NCBI RefSeq assembly: GCF_010729895.1
Contig: NZ_AP022612.1
Span: 4,960,001-5,024,000, forward strand
DNA length: 64,000 nucleotides
Reading direction: 5' to 3'
Source of the DNA: Mycolicibacterium confluentis
Lineage (GTDB): Bacteria; Actinomycetota; Actinomycetes; Mycobacteriales; Mycobacteriaceae
Shown here: positions 25,390-33,001 of the stretch, piece after piece
How the letters are laid out: every line of letters starts with the position of its first letter
How positions within the stretch are numbered: position 1 is the first letter of the stretch
Position numbers and translations under genes: made by a program
The notes under the pieces: generated by a model
What the model was told of the DNA's origin: nothing
Seen by the model: only the letters and a program-made list of their open reading frames with translations
The model's database searches: none

Positions 25390-26855
25390 ACATCTTCGGC
25401 GTGCTGGACAACGCAGCCACGCGTTTTCCCGACCACGGCGCGGTGTACCTCGGCACCGAGCAGCAGTGCACATTTTCCGAACTTCGCGACCGCGCACTGC
25501 GATTGGCGTCCTCGCTGCGGCGGTCCGTCGCACCCGGCAGCCGGGTCGCGCTCGCCAGTGAGAACCGGCCCGAACTGCTCGAGGTGTTGTTCGGCATCTG
25601 GGCCGCCGACTGCGTCGTCGTGCCGATCAATTTCAAGCTGCACCCGCGGGAGATGGTCGACATCCTGGGGGACTCCGGTGCCGCCGCGGTGTTCGCCTCC
25701 CCCAAGATCGCCGAATCCCTGTCGCCGTTGGCCAACACCCCCATTGACGTTTTCGGCACCCCGGCCTATCTCGACCGCTTCGATGCCGAGCCTTCGTCCG
25801 GACCGTCGGCGGATCCGTCCGCGCTGGCATGGCTGTTCTACACCAGCGGCACCACCGGCAAGTCCAAGGGCGCGATGCTGTCCCACCGCAGCCTCACGGC
25901 GATGACGCTCGCGCACCTGGCCGACATCGACTCCCCCGACCACAACTCGAGCCTGATCCACGCCGCGCCGATGTCACACGGTTCCGGGCTGTACATCCCG
26001 GCCTACGTCTCACGCGGTGCGCGGCAGGTCATTCCGGCCTCCGGCATGTTCGACGCCGACGAGTTCCTCAACCTGTGCAGCGCGCATCCCCGCTGCGCCG
26101 CGTTCCTGGCTCCGACCATGGTGCAGCGGCTGGTGGACACCGGCCGGTCAGCGCCCGACAACCTGCGCACCGTCGTGTACGGCGGCGGACCGATGTACGT
26201 CGACAGCCTCAAGAAGGCCATGGCGGCATTCGGGCCGATCTTCGCCCAGATCTACGGACAGGGCGAGTCCCCCATGACGATCACCGGGTTGCCCCGAGCC
26301 GACCATGTGTCGGCCGACGACGCGGTCCTCGGCTCGGTCGGCTACACCCGTTCGGGCGTCGAGGTCGAGGTCGTGGGCCCGGACGGATCCCCGCTCGGGC
26401 CCGGCGAGATCGGCGAGATCGTGTGCCGCGGCGATGTCGTCATGTCGGGGTACTGGAACAACCCGACCGCAACCGCGGAGGCGCTGGCCGGGGGTTGGCT
26501 GCACACCGGGGATTTGGGCTCCTTCGACAACCGCGGACACCTGACCCTGCGAGACCGCTCCAAGGACGTGGTGATCAGCGGTGGAAGCAACATCTACCCA
26601 CGCGAGGTCGAGGAGGTTCTGCTCGAACATCCCGACGTGCGCGAGGCCTGCGTCGTCGGAGCGCCCGATCCGGAGTGGGGCGAGATTGTGGTCGCGTTCG
26701 TGGTCGGGACGGCCGACAAAGGTGTGCTCGACGCCCACCTGCTGGAGCGGATCGCCCGCTTCAAACGTCCGAAGCGCTATCTGTTCGTCGATGACCTGCC
26801 GAAGAACAGCTACGGAAAGGTGCTCAAGCGCGAATTGCGTGCTCGTCTGGGCTGA
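25386..26855 (+). CDS. Acyl-CoA ligase (FadD family)
   Basis: A 489-residue ANL-superfamily ligase. The P-loop [12 protein letters not shown] is at about residues 151-162, then [10 protein letters not shown] (A5), [11 protein letters not shown] (A7), [23 protein letters not shown] (A8) and [12 protein letters not shown] (A10). The start is the GTG at 25386, which overlaps the upstream SDR stop by 4 nt and coincides with the start of homology-like sequence ([16 protein letters not shown]). It ends the five-gene plus arm. Two different ligases in one operon suggest that two acids, for example parent acid and cleavage product, need CoA activation. Confidence 0.92.
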   Translation: MNIFGVLDNAATRFPDHGAVYLGTEQQCTFSELRDRALRLASSLRRSVAPGSRVALASENRPELLEVLFGIWAADCVVVPINFKLHPREMVDILGDSGAAAVFASPKIAESLSPLANTPIDVFGTPAYLDRFDAEPSSGPSADPSALAWLFYTSGTTGKSKGAMLSHRSLTAMTLAHLADIDSPDHNSSLIHAAPMSHGSGLYIPAYVSRGARQVIPASGMFDADEFLNLCSAHPRCAAFLAPTMVQRLVDTGRSAPDNLRTVVYGGGPMYVDSLKKAMAAFGPIFAQIYGQGESPMTITGLPRADHVSADDAVLGSVGYTRSGVEVEVVGPDGSPLGPGEIGEIVCRGDVVMSGYWNNPTATAEALAGGWLHTGDLGSFDNRGHLTLRDRSKDVVISGGSNIYPREVEEVLLEHPDVREACVVGAPDPEWGEIVVAFVVGTADKGVLDAHLLERIARFKRPKRYLFVDDLPKNSYGKVLKRELRARLG

Positions 26856-26856
26856 T

Positions 26857-27414
26857 TCACCACTCGCGGTGGGGCGTGCCGATCGCGAAGAACTTCTCGG
26901 TGCGCCCGACGGCACCTGACGCCGCCGAGGCGAGCGCCAGGGCGTGGCTCTTGAACGCGCGCGCCGCCGCGGTCAACGGATGCTCGACCGGTTCAACCTC
27001 GGTGCCCTCGCTGACGGACGCCGGCGTCATGTCGCCCCAGAAGGACACCTCGACGGATCGCCGACGCAGGGCCGCCGTGACCTCTCGGTTGACGCGCCGA
27101 TCGCCGGTGAAGATGTCGGCGGCGACCGCGATCGCGTCAGGACGCAGACCGCACGCTGATTCCAGGGCCACGTCGAGGTTGTATGCCCGCGCACCCAGGA
27201 TCTCCAGCGGACGCACGGTGGGACTCGCGTCGTCGAGGCCGGGGATCAACACGCTGACCTCCCACCCCGCCATCACGCGGTCGAACAGCCAGCCGCCCGA
27301 GTACGCGACCGCGTCGGCGACTGACGGCGCAAGCACGGCAAGCTGATACTTCAGCGAGTTGCCGTCGGCAGGGCCGGAGATGGGTTCGTCCTGCACGACT
27401 GGCACGGCTGTCAT
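26857..27414 (-). CDS. Hypothetical protein, mycobacterial type
   Basis: A 185-residue protein I do not recognise. The first half (LAPSVADAVAYSGGWLFDRVMAGWEVSVLI, then PLEILGARAYNLD and RPDAIAVAADIFTGD) looks like a mixed alpha/beta domain; the last 40 residues are alanine-rich and helical. There is no signal peptide or membrane segment. An excellent CGGGAGG site stands before the ATG at 27414. It converges with the second CoA ligase with only one base between their stop codons, so the two genes share no terminator space. Similar genes in other actinobacteria could show a conserved role; none is inferred. Confidence 0.8.
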   Translation of the reverse strand: MTAVPVVQDEPISGPADGNSLKYQLAVLAPSVADAVAYSGGWLFDRVMAGWEVSVLIPGLDDASPTVRPLEILGARAYNLDVALESACGLRPDAIAVAADIFTGDRRVNREVTAALRRRSVEVSFWGDMTPASVSEGTEVEPVEHPLTAAARAFKSHALALASAASGAVGRTEKFFAIGTPHREW

Positions 27415-27527
27415 CGATCGAACCTCCCGTTTCGGGCGCGATGTTCCCGATAAGGAAGCGTGACATTCAGGCCTTGATATGTAAAGTCACGATTTGGCCG
27501 CGCGGAGTCGGCAGTGGGCAGGCTGGA

Positions 27528-27917
27528 TCAGCCGGCGATCCGCTCCGGGGCCTCGTCGACGGTGGGCACCAACCCCTCGGGGTCGCACAGTGCCAGTACG
27601 CGCGACACCGCCGGGCCCGGCATCAGCGACCAGTCGACCGCGGTTCGCGCCAGGTCAGCCCTGATCGCGTACAGCGCGGTCATGCCATCAAGCGCCAGGA
27701 AGGTCACACCACTGAGGTCGAGCAGGACTGAGGAACAACCGTGCGCAAGCTCCATCACGTGGTCGGCGAACAACCGCGCATTGGCAGTGTCTATCTCGCC
27801 GGTGGCAGTGATCATCGAGAAGTCCGCCCTGCGCCTCCCGACGATCGATAGACGGCGGTGCGGAGTCGTTGCGGTGACGAGGCAGGCGGGAAGCTGCCCA
27901 AGACGAGCAACAGTCAT
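27528..27917 (-). CDS. STAS-domain anti-sigma-factor antagonist without the phosphorylatable serine
   Basis: A 129-residue STAS protein. Fold landmarks are ADFSMITATGEIDTANARLF and CSSVLLDLSGVTFLALDGMTALYAI. In SpoIIAA-type antagonists the loop F-x-D-S-S-G carries the serine phosphorylated by the partner kinase; here it reads F-L-A-L-D-G, with no serine at all. The protein may therefore be permanently active or work by another mechanism. The ATG at 27917 is chosen for its GGGAGG site. A SigF-like promoter lies 42 bp upstream, between the kinase gene and this one. Partners are presumably the neighbouring kinase and an unlinked sigma factor. Confidence 0.85.
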   Translation of the reverse strand: MTVARLGQLPACLVTATTPHRRLSIVGRRRADFSMITATGEIDTANARLFADHVMELAHGCSSVLLDLSGVTFLALDGMTALYAIRADLARTAVDWSLMPGPAVSRVLALCDPEGLVPTVDEAPERIAG

Positions 27918-27958
27918 ATCCCACCTCCCAGGTGACGCCGATCGCAGTCCTGGCGCTT

Positions 27959-27984
27959 GTACCCCAAGCGGAGGTGGTCTAAAC
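27959..27984 (-). promoter_or_regulatory. SigF-type promoter of the distal STAS gene
   Basis: Read on the minus strand, GTTT (27984-27981) and GGGTAC (27964-27959) are separated by exactly 16 nt, matching the mycobacterial SigF consensus GTTT-N15-17-GGGTA. The -10 element lies 42 bp before the STAS ATG. The kinase gene ends at 27990, so this is an internal promoter for the last gene of the module. Confidence 0.7.
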
Positions 27985-27989
27985 AAAAA

Positions 27990-28430
27990 TCACTGAAGGA
28001 CGGAGGACCGCTCCGTCATGTTGTCGCCGACCCGGTCGAAGCGCATCCGGACGGTCGTACCGTGCGGGGAACGCTCGATGTCGGCGTCGTCGGCCAGGGA
28101 CCGCATCAGCGGAATCCCGCGCCCACGGAGCGCAGGGATGTCACTGCTGGTCGGCTCGCGCCAGTTCCCGTCGTCGGAGATCCTCACGGAGATCGACCGG
28201 GACGGCGCGTCAAATCTGGCCACGAGTCGGACCTCGCCGGGCGCCGAATGGCGCACGTAGGCGAACTCGGCCGCGTTGGCCAGCGCCTCGTTGACCGCAA
28301 GCACGAGGTCGTTGTGCCGGTCTGGACTGAGGTCGAACTGTCGGAGCCAGCGGCTGAACTCCTCACGCACCTGACCGACGCGCGCAGCGTCGGCAACAAC
28401 ACAGTGTTCGAGAGTCTCAGCGGCTGTCAT
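27990..28430 (-). CDS. RsbW-like anti-sigma factor / ATPase kinase
   Basis: A 146-residue GHKL-fold ATPase. The N box reads DLVLAVNEALANAAEFAYV, the G1 box VRISDDGNWREP and the G2 box RGRGIPLMRSLADD. Proteins of this type bind and silence a sigma factor and phosphorylate STAS antagonists on serine. It lies between two STAS genes on the same strand (32-nt gap upstream, 72 nt downstream), forming a three-gene partner-switching module. No sigma factor gene is adjacent, so the target sigma factor is encoded elsewhere; the SigF-type promoter hints at the SigF circuit. Confidence 0.9.
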   Translation of the reverse strand: MTAAETLEHCVVADAARVGQVREEFSRWLRQFDLSPDRHNDLVLAVNEALANAAEFAYVRHSAPGEVRLVARFDAPSRSISVRISDDGNWREPTSSDIPALRGRGIPLMRSLADDADIERSPHGTTVRMRFDRVGDNMTERSSVLQ

Positions 28431-28462
28431 AGCGGTGGTGGTCTACCCGATTTCCTCAGCCA

Positions 28463-28846
28463 CTACGCGGCCAGCTTTGCCAGTGCCTCATCAAGATTCG
28501 GATACACGTCAACGATGTCTGCGATTCCCACGAGTTTCAGCGGGCGTCCCGTAACCGGGCCATCTGCGACGACCGCGAATCCGACACTTGGACTTGCCTT
28601 CTGGTGAGCGGCGATCAGAACACTCATCCCGGCCGAGGCCAGGAACTCGACATCTGTGAGATTGACCACCAACGCGGAGGGCTTCCGCTCGAGCACCGCA
28701 GAGATTCGCTCTTCAAGCTGTGGCGAAGTCAGCATGTCGACCGTGCCGGCAGCGGATACCACGACGACCTGGTCGATCCACTGTTCCTCGACGACACACG
28801 AGGGGTTGGCGATCAGTTCTTCGGCGATATCGGAATCTTCTGGCAT
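28463..28846 (-). CDS. STAS-domain anti-sigma-factor antagonist with serine retained
   Basis: A 127-residue STAS protein: VVVVSAAGTVDMLTSPQLEERI, ALVVNLTDVEFLASAGMSVLIAA and the C-terminal helix LKLVGIADIVDVYPNLDEAL. The phosphorylation loop is F-L-A-S-A-G, which keeps the serine at the position equivalent to SpoIIAA Ser58 while losing the preceding Asp. The ATG at 28846 follows GTGAGG and gives the usual length; a longer frame upstream is not STAS-like. It is the first gene of the module and the probable substrate of the kinase encoded 32 nt downstream. Confidence 0.9.
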   Translation of the reverse strand: MPEDSDIAEELIANPSCVVEEQWIDQVVVVSAAGTVDMLTSPQLEERISAVLERKPSALVVNLTDVEFLASAGMSVLIAAHQKASPSVGFAVVADGPVTGRPLKLVGIADIVDVYPNLDEALAKLAA

Positions 28847-29090
28847 CAAGCACCTCACTGTTTTCGCTTCCCGTGCTACTGCGTCTGACCTGCGAGGCTG
28901 CGTTTTGAACCCCGGTAGGCGTGGCGGCACGGCACCGCACTCGCGGTTGCGCGAGCGATGTGGCTGATTAGAAGGTTATCCCAGGCGGCGCCCATCGTCC
29001 CTGTCCGACCGTCAATTCACGTGGTTCGGCGTGGTCAAAGGCGCCGTTGAAGCCATCTGACGCCGGATTGCCTCTACGATCTGGTTCATT

Positions 29091-29648
29091 GTGCGAAACA
29101 ACGAGCCATTGACCGCGGCCGTCGACCCCGCCGAGGACAACTCGACCCGGCGGCGAATCCTGGCGGCGACCGCCGAGGTCCTCAGCCGAAGCGGACAGTC
29201 CAAGCTGAGCCTGTCCGACGTGGCCCAACAGGCCGGGGTGTCCCGCCCGACGCTGTATCGCTGGTTCGCGTCCAAGGAGGACCTGCTCGACGCCTTCAGC
29301 ATCTACGAGCGCGAGATGTTCGACACGGGCATCAGCCGGGCCACCGCCGGCCTGCGTGGCACCGACCGCCTGGACGCGGCGCTGCGGTTCATCGTCGACT
29401 ACCAGCACTCCTACTCGGGAGTGCGCGCGATCGACATCGAACCCGAGGTGGTCATCGCCCGGTTGTCGCAGGTGCTGCCTGTCATGCGGGCCCAGCTGGA
29501 GAAACTGCTCAGCGGACCCAGCGCGCCGGTGAAGGCGGCCACAGCGATCAGGGTGGCCGTCTGCCATTACATCGTCCGAAGTGACGACGACGACGGCTTC
29601 CTCGACCAACTGCGTCACGCGGTCGGGATCAAGACCGCCAGTCGGTAG
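29091..29648 (+). CDS. TetR-family transcriptional regulator
   Basis: A 185-residue regulator with the helix-turn-helix LSLSDVAQQAGVSRPTLYRWF (about residues 42-62) and a helical C-terminal domain. The GTG start at 29091 has no obvious ribosome-binding site and could be leaderless. It stands alone on the plus strand, divergent from the partner-switching module and ending 30 nt before the end of the convergent rhomboid gene. No clear palindrome was found in its upstream region. The ligand and regulated genes are unknown. Confidence 0.9.
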   Translation: MRNNEPLTAAVDPAEDNSTRRRILAATAEVLSRSGQSKLSLSDVAQQAGVSRPTLYRWFASKEDLLDAFSIYEREMFDTGISRATAGLRGTDRLDAALRFIVDYQHSYSGVRAIDIEPEVVIARLSQVLPVMRAQLEKLLSGPSAPVKAATAIRVAVCHYIVRSDDDDGFLDQLRHAVGIKTASR

Positions 29649-29678
29649 CGGTTCGGGGCGTTCAGCCCGTGGGGCTGC

Positions 29679-30560
29679 TCAGCCGACGACGATCCGGTAC
29701 GGCTCGATCAACACTCCCGTACGCCACCACAGCAGGACGGCGAACACCACGAGCAGCGCCACCGTCACTCCCGCCCCGACCGCGGCACGCCGCTGGGCAG
29801 GCGCATACGCGAACGCCGCCCCCACGATGGATCCGGTGACCAACCCGCCCAGGTGGCCCTGCCAGCTGATCGGTCCGGCGCCCATGGCCGGCGCGACGAC
29901 CGTGATGACGACGTTGATCAGGATCAGCGCCGCCACCCAGCGCACATCCAGGTTGAGGCGACGGCCGATGACGAAGGTCGCGCCGAACAGGCCGAAGACC
30001 GCACCCGAGGCGCCCAGCGTCAGGCTTGAGGGGTCCGAGAGCAGGTAGACCGCGACGGACCCGCCCAGCAGGCTAAGCACGTACAGCGCCACGTACCGCA
30101 GGCGGCCCAACCACATCTCCAACGCGGGGCCCACGATGTACAGCGCCCACATGTTGAACAGGATGTGCAGCGTCCCGTCGTGCAGGAACGCGGAGGTGAT
30201 GAGTCGGTACCACTGATCGAAGTGCGCGACGCCGTTCGGCCACAGCGCGAAGTCCGGTTCGAGCTGACCGACCGCCATCTGCAGCACGAAGGCCAGAACG
30301 TTCAGGCCGATGAGAGTCCAGGTGACCACCGGCGTCGTCGCGGTGCGCAGCGTCCCGCCGAACTGAGTCTTGGGCTCGCGCACAGAGGCCGCGGCCTCTT
30401 GGACGCAGTCCACGCACTGGTGGCCGACCGCTGCCGACCGCATGCAGTCTCCGCAGATGGGCCGGTGGCAACGCGTGCACGTGACGTAGGTGACGCGATC
30501 GGGATGCCGGTAGCAGACGGGGGTCTGCGGCGCGGCGTGCGGCGGGCCCGGATAACTCAT
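29679..30560 (-). CDS. Rhomboid-family intramembrane serine protease with N-terminal zinc-binding motif
   Basis: A 293-residue membrane protein. Residues 16-52 hold a Cys/His array (C16, H19, C28, C31, C36, C39, H47, C49, C52) like a B-box zinc module, which is normal for one group of actinobacterial rhomboids. Six or seven membrane helices follow, with HILFNMWAL in helix 2, the nucleophile motif GASGAVFG in helix 4 and the catalytic histidine in WQGHLGG. The ATG at 30560 is preferred to the longer frame because the zinc motif follows directly. It would cleave membrane proteins inside the bilayer; substrates are unknown. It diverges from the SRPBCC gene with about 40 bp between starts. Confidence 0.92.
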   Translation of the reverse strand: MSYPGPPHAAPQTPVCYRHPDRVTYVTCTRCHRPICGDCMRSAAVGHQCVDCVQEAAASVREPKTQFGGTLRTATTPVVTWTLIGLNVLAFVLQMAVGQLEPDFALWPNGVAHFDQWYRLITSAFLHDGTLHILFNMWALYIVGPALEMWLGRLRYVALYVLSLLGGSVAVYLLSDPSSLTLGASGAVFGLFGATFVIGRRLNLDVRWVAALILINVVITVVAPAMGAGPISWQGHLGGLVTGSIVGAAFAYAPAQRRAAVGAGVTVALLVVFAVLLWWRTGVLIEPYRIVVG

Positions 30561-30600
30561 GCCCGTAAAAGTACTTGTGCCGCCTGATTGGATATCCGGC

Positions 30601-31062
30601 ATGTCGATTTCCGATGATTCAGCGGCCCGGGTGGTCACAGCCAGTCGCGAGATCGCGGCGCCCGCGGCGACCGTTTTCGAACTCATCGCCGACGTCGCGC
30701 AGCAGCCGCGATGGGACGGCAACGACAACCTCGCCGAGGCCACGCCGACCCGCGTCCGCGCGGTGGGCGAGGTGTTCTCGATGACGCTCACGACCGGTCA
30801 GGTCCGGCAGAACCATGTCGTGGAGTTCGAGGAGGGCCGACGCATCGCCTGGCAACCCTCGGAGGTCGATCAGCCTCGGCCGGGGCATCTGTGGCGGTGG
30901 GAGATCGAACCGCTGGGTCCGTCACGGTGCCGGGTGACGCACACCTATGACTGGACTCAGTTGACGGACGAGGCCCGGATGGTGCGGGCTCGGACGACGA
31001 CTTCGGATCGGCTTGCGGGGTCGATTTCGCGGTTGGCTGCGATCGCGGAGGAGTTGGGCTGA
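30601..31062 (+). CDS. SRPBCC-family (polyketide cyclase/dehydrase-like) protein
   Basis: A 153-residue protein with the helix-grip fold signature of the family: VTASREIAAPAATVFELIADVAQQPRW at the N-terminus, a central WQPSEVDQPRPGHLWRWEIEPL and a long C-terminal helix TTTSDRLAGSISRLAAIAEEL. Such proteins bind hydrophobic ligands in a cavity; most mycobacterial members have no known role. The ATG at 30601 gives the family's usual start; a 14-residue longer version from 30559 would overlap the rhomboid start. No signal peptide is seen. Confidence 0.85.
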   Translation: MSISDDSAARVVTASREIAAPAATVFELIADVAQQPRWDGNDNLAEATPTRVRAVGEVFSMTLTTGQVRQNHVVEFEEGRRIAWQPSEVDQPRPGHLWRWEIEPLGPSRCRVTHTYDWTQLTDEARMVRARTTTSDRLAGSISRLAAIAEELG

Positions 31063-31410
31063 GGCTTGGTCTGAATTGGGTTGCAGTGCAACGGGTGCTG
31101 CTCGCTGGCTCTGCGCGGGCCCGCGAAGCCATGCGACCGGAGGCGCCCTAAGAACGCCCCAGAGACCTTGCGCTGACGCCGAGTTCGGCCGCCCTCGCCA
31201 GCGCATCGCTCGGCGAGTTTGCCTTCCCGGCTCAGAACCCCTCCTGTGATGACACTCGTCCTCCCCGAACTCCTCGGCGCTGTACTGGCTCCCGACGCGG
31301 ATTCACTTGCCATCCGAAACAGCTCGATTCCCTGAATTTTCTTCTGCCCCTTGGGTTTCTCCAGTCACATCGCGACGTTTTCTGTCGGTGGCCCGAACTA
31401 CTGTTCGAAT
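31063..31410. other. Intergenic region before the DUF222 gene
   Basis: 348 bp without a supportable gene. It contains a small palindrome GTTGCA-G-TGCAAC at 31080-31092 and the SOS box at its right end (31393-31408). The centre resembles non-coding GC-rich sequence with only chance open frames. Nothing else is identified. Confidence 0.5.
31393..31408. promoter_or_regulatory. SOS (LexA) box of the DUF222/HNH gene
   Basis: CCGAAC-TACT-GTTCGA matches the mycobacterial LexA consensus TCGAAC-N4-GTTCGA at 11 of 12 fixed positions. It ends 2 bp before the ATG at 31411, so the transcript must start within or next to the box and be nearly leaderless. LexA binding would block it directly. Confidence 0.8.
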
Positions 31411-32796
31411 ATGACTTCAGTGGCCGCCCTGCTCTCTGAGCTTGAGGGCGTCCACGCTCGCCTCGCCGCCGCGTCCGTCGATGACCTCTCCGCACTGCAG
31501 GTGCTGACGGTGATGGAACGCCTACAGAAAGTCAGCTGGGCCCACGCCGCCGTCGACCACAAACTCGTTGCACGCCTGCAGGAGTGCGGACCCGAGGAAC
31601 TCGGCGGCGACAAGGTCACCAAAGTCCTGACCCACCGGTTGCGAATCCCCGCCGAAGAAGCCCGCCAACGCGTCGCCGACGCCGAGGTGTTGGGTCCGCG
31701 GCGGGCGATGACCGGCGAGGCGCTGGAGCCGATCATGCCGAACGTCGCCGCACAGGTGGCCGAAGGCCGGGTGGGGCCCGCGCACGTGGAAAGGATCCGG
31801 AAGTTCTTCAAAGCACTGCCCGACCACGTCGACCTCAGCGCCCGAGTCGCGGCCGAGAAATTGGCCGCCGACCACGCCAGCGAGCTCGGGGTGCCCGACC
31901 TGCGGGCCGCGTTGGACCGGATGCTGTTGTGGTTGGATCCCGACGGGTCGTTCAACGATGCCGACATCCAACGCCGCCGCGGCCTCACCTTCGGCAAGCA
32001 GGGGCCTGACGGATTGACCGAAGTCCGGGGACACCTCACCCCCGAAGCCGCCGCGCTCCTCGAAGCCGGCTGCGCCAAACTGGGCGCCCCAGGAATGTGC
32101 AACCCCGACGACGAAACACCGTGCGTGTCGGGGCGGCCGTCGGAGGAACAGATCAAGGCCGACCACCGCACCAAAGCCCAACGCCAGCACGACGCCCTGG
32201 TCGCCGCCGGACGCATGCTCCTGGCCTCGAAGAAACTCGGGAAACTCAACGGCCTGCCCGTGACGGTGGTGGTGTCGACGACGCTCAAGGAACTCCAGTC
32301 CGGGGCCGGGTTCGGCATCACCGGCGGCGGCTCCCTGCTGCCCATGCGCGACCTGATCCGGATGGCCTCCCATGCCTTTCACTACCTGTCGGTGTTCGAT
32401 GACGACGGGCAGGCGCTGTATCTCGGGCGGGCCAAGCGGATCGCCACCCCCGCGCAGCGCATCGTGCTTCATGCTCGCGACCGGGGTTGCACCGCCTCGG
32501 CCTACCAATCCCAAGTCCACCACGCCGTCCTCGACTGGGGCGACGGCGGAGAAACGAATATCAACGAGCTGGCTCTGGCCTGCGGGCCCGACAACCGCAA
32601 AGTCGGTCCCACCGGCTGGAAAACCCGCATGCGCAACGGGCGGTGTGAATGGATCCCACCGCCGCATCTCGACAACGGCGGACCACGGGTGAATGACTAC
32701 CACCACCCGGAAAACCTCCTCGCACCACGCGACACGGAGGACAACCAAGGCGGCCCCGACCCACCCGACCCCGACCAGCAGAAGGACGACGGCTGA
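31411..32796 (+). CDS. DUF222/HNH endonuclease family protein (13E12-type)
   Basis: A 461-residue protein with the N-terminal DUF222 region (SVAALLSELEGVHARLAAASVDDL to about residue 300) and a C-terminal HNH-like segment, RDRGCTASAYQSQVHHAVLDW then ELALACGPDN. This family is multicopy in mycobacteria (13E12 repeat) and several members belong to the LexA regulon. The HNH part is degenerate: the usual second cysteine (P-G-C) and the cysteine before HH are missing, so zinc binding and nuclease activity are doubtful. The acidic, proline-rich tail is typical. A near-consensus SOS box abuts the start. Confidence 0.9.
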   Translation: MTSVAALLSELEGVHARLAAASVDDLSALQVLTVMERLQKVSWAHAAVDHKLVARLQECGPEELGGDKVTKVLTHRLRIPAEEARQRVADAEVLGPRRAMTGEALEPIMPNVAAQVAEGRVGPAHVERIRKFFKALPDHVDLSARVAAEKLAADHASELGVPDLRAALDRMLLWLDPDGSFNDADIQRRRGLTFGKQGPDGLTEVRGHLTPEAAALLEAGCAKLGAPGMCNPDDETPCVSGRPSEEQIKADHRTKAQRQHDALVAAGRMLLASKKLGKLNGLPVTVVVSTTLKELQSGAGFGITGGGSLLPMRDLIRMASHAFHYLSVFDDDGQALYLGRAKRIATPAQRIVLHARDRGCTASAYQSQVHHAVLDWGDGGETNINELALACGPDNRKVGPTGWKTRMRNGRCEWIPPPHLDNGGPRVNDYHHPENLLAPRDTEDNQGGPDPPDPDQQKDDG

Positions 32797-32797
32797 G

Positions 32798-32829
32798 CCG
32801 GGTCTGGCGGAATCGCACGTCAGACCCGG
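32798..32829 (+). terminator. Hairpin terminator after the DUF222/HNH gene
   Basis: Arms CCGGGTCTG (32798-32806) and CAGACCCGG (32821-32829) are perfectly complementary over 9 bp with a 14-nt loop, starting one base after the stop codon. The rest of the gap to 33001 shows no gene. Confidence 0.7.
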
Positions 32830-33001
32830 TGTTCAGCCGCGCGTTCGATCAGCTTGGCGATCACCTACGCGACTGGATCCCGCTCGCGACGCTCCGTCCC
32901 CACCCAATCGTCCAGCGGCATGGTCCCGATGGACTACGCGACGGTCGACATACTGGTGGCACACGACCGCTGCCGTGACAGCGCGCCTCGGCCAGAACCG
33001 C

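Noticed and set aside
27431..27462. TTTCGGGCGCGATGTTCCCG, possibly a fourth copy of the repeated hairpin.
   Set aside because: Only one arm resembles the element; the second arm is absent and no stable stem forms.
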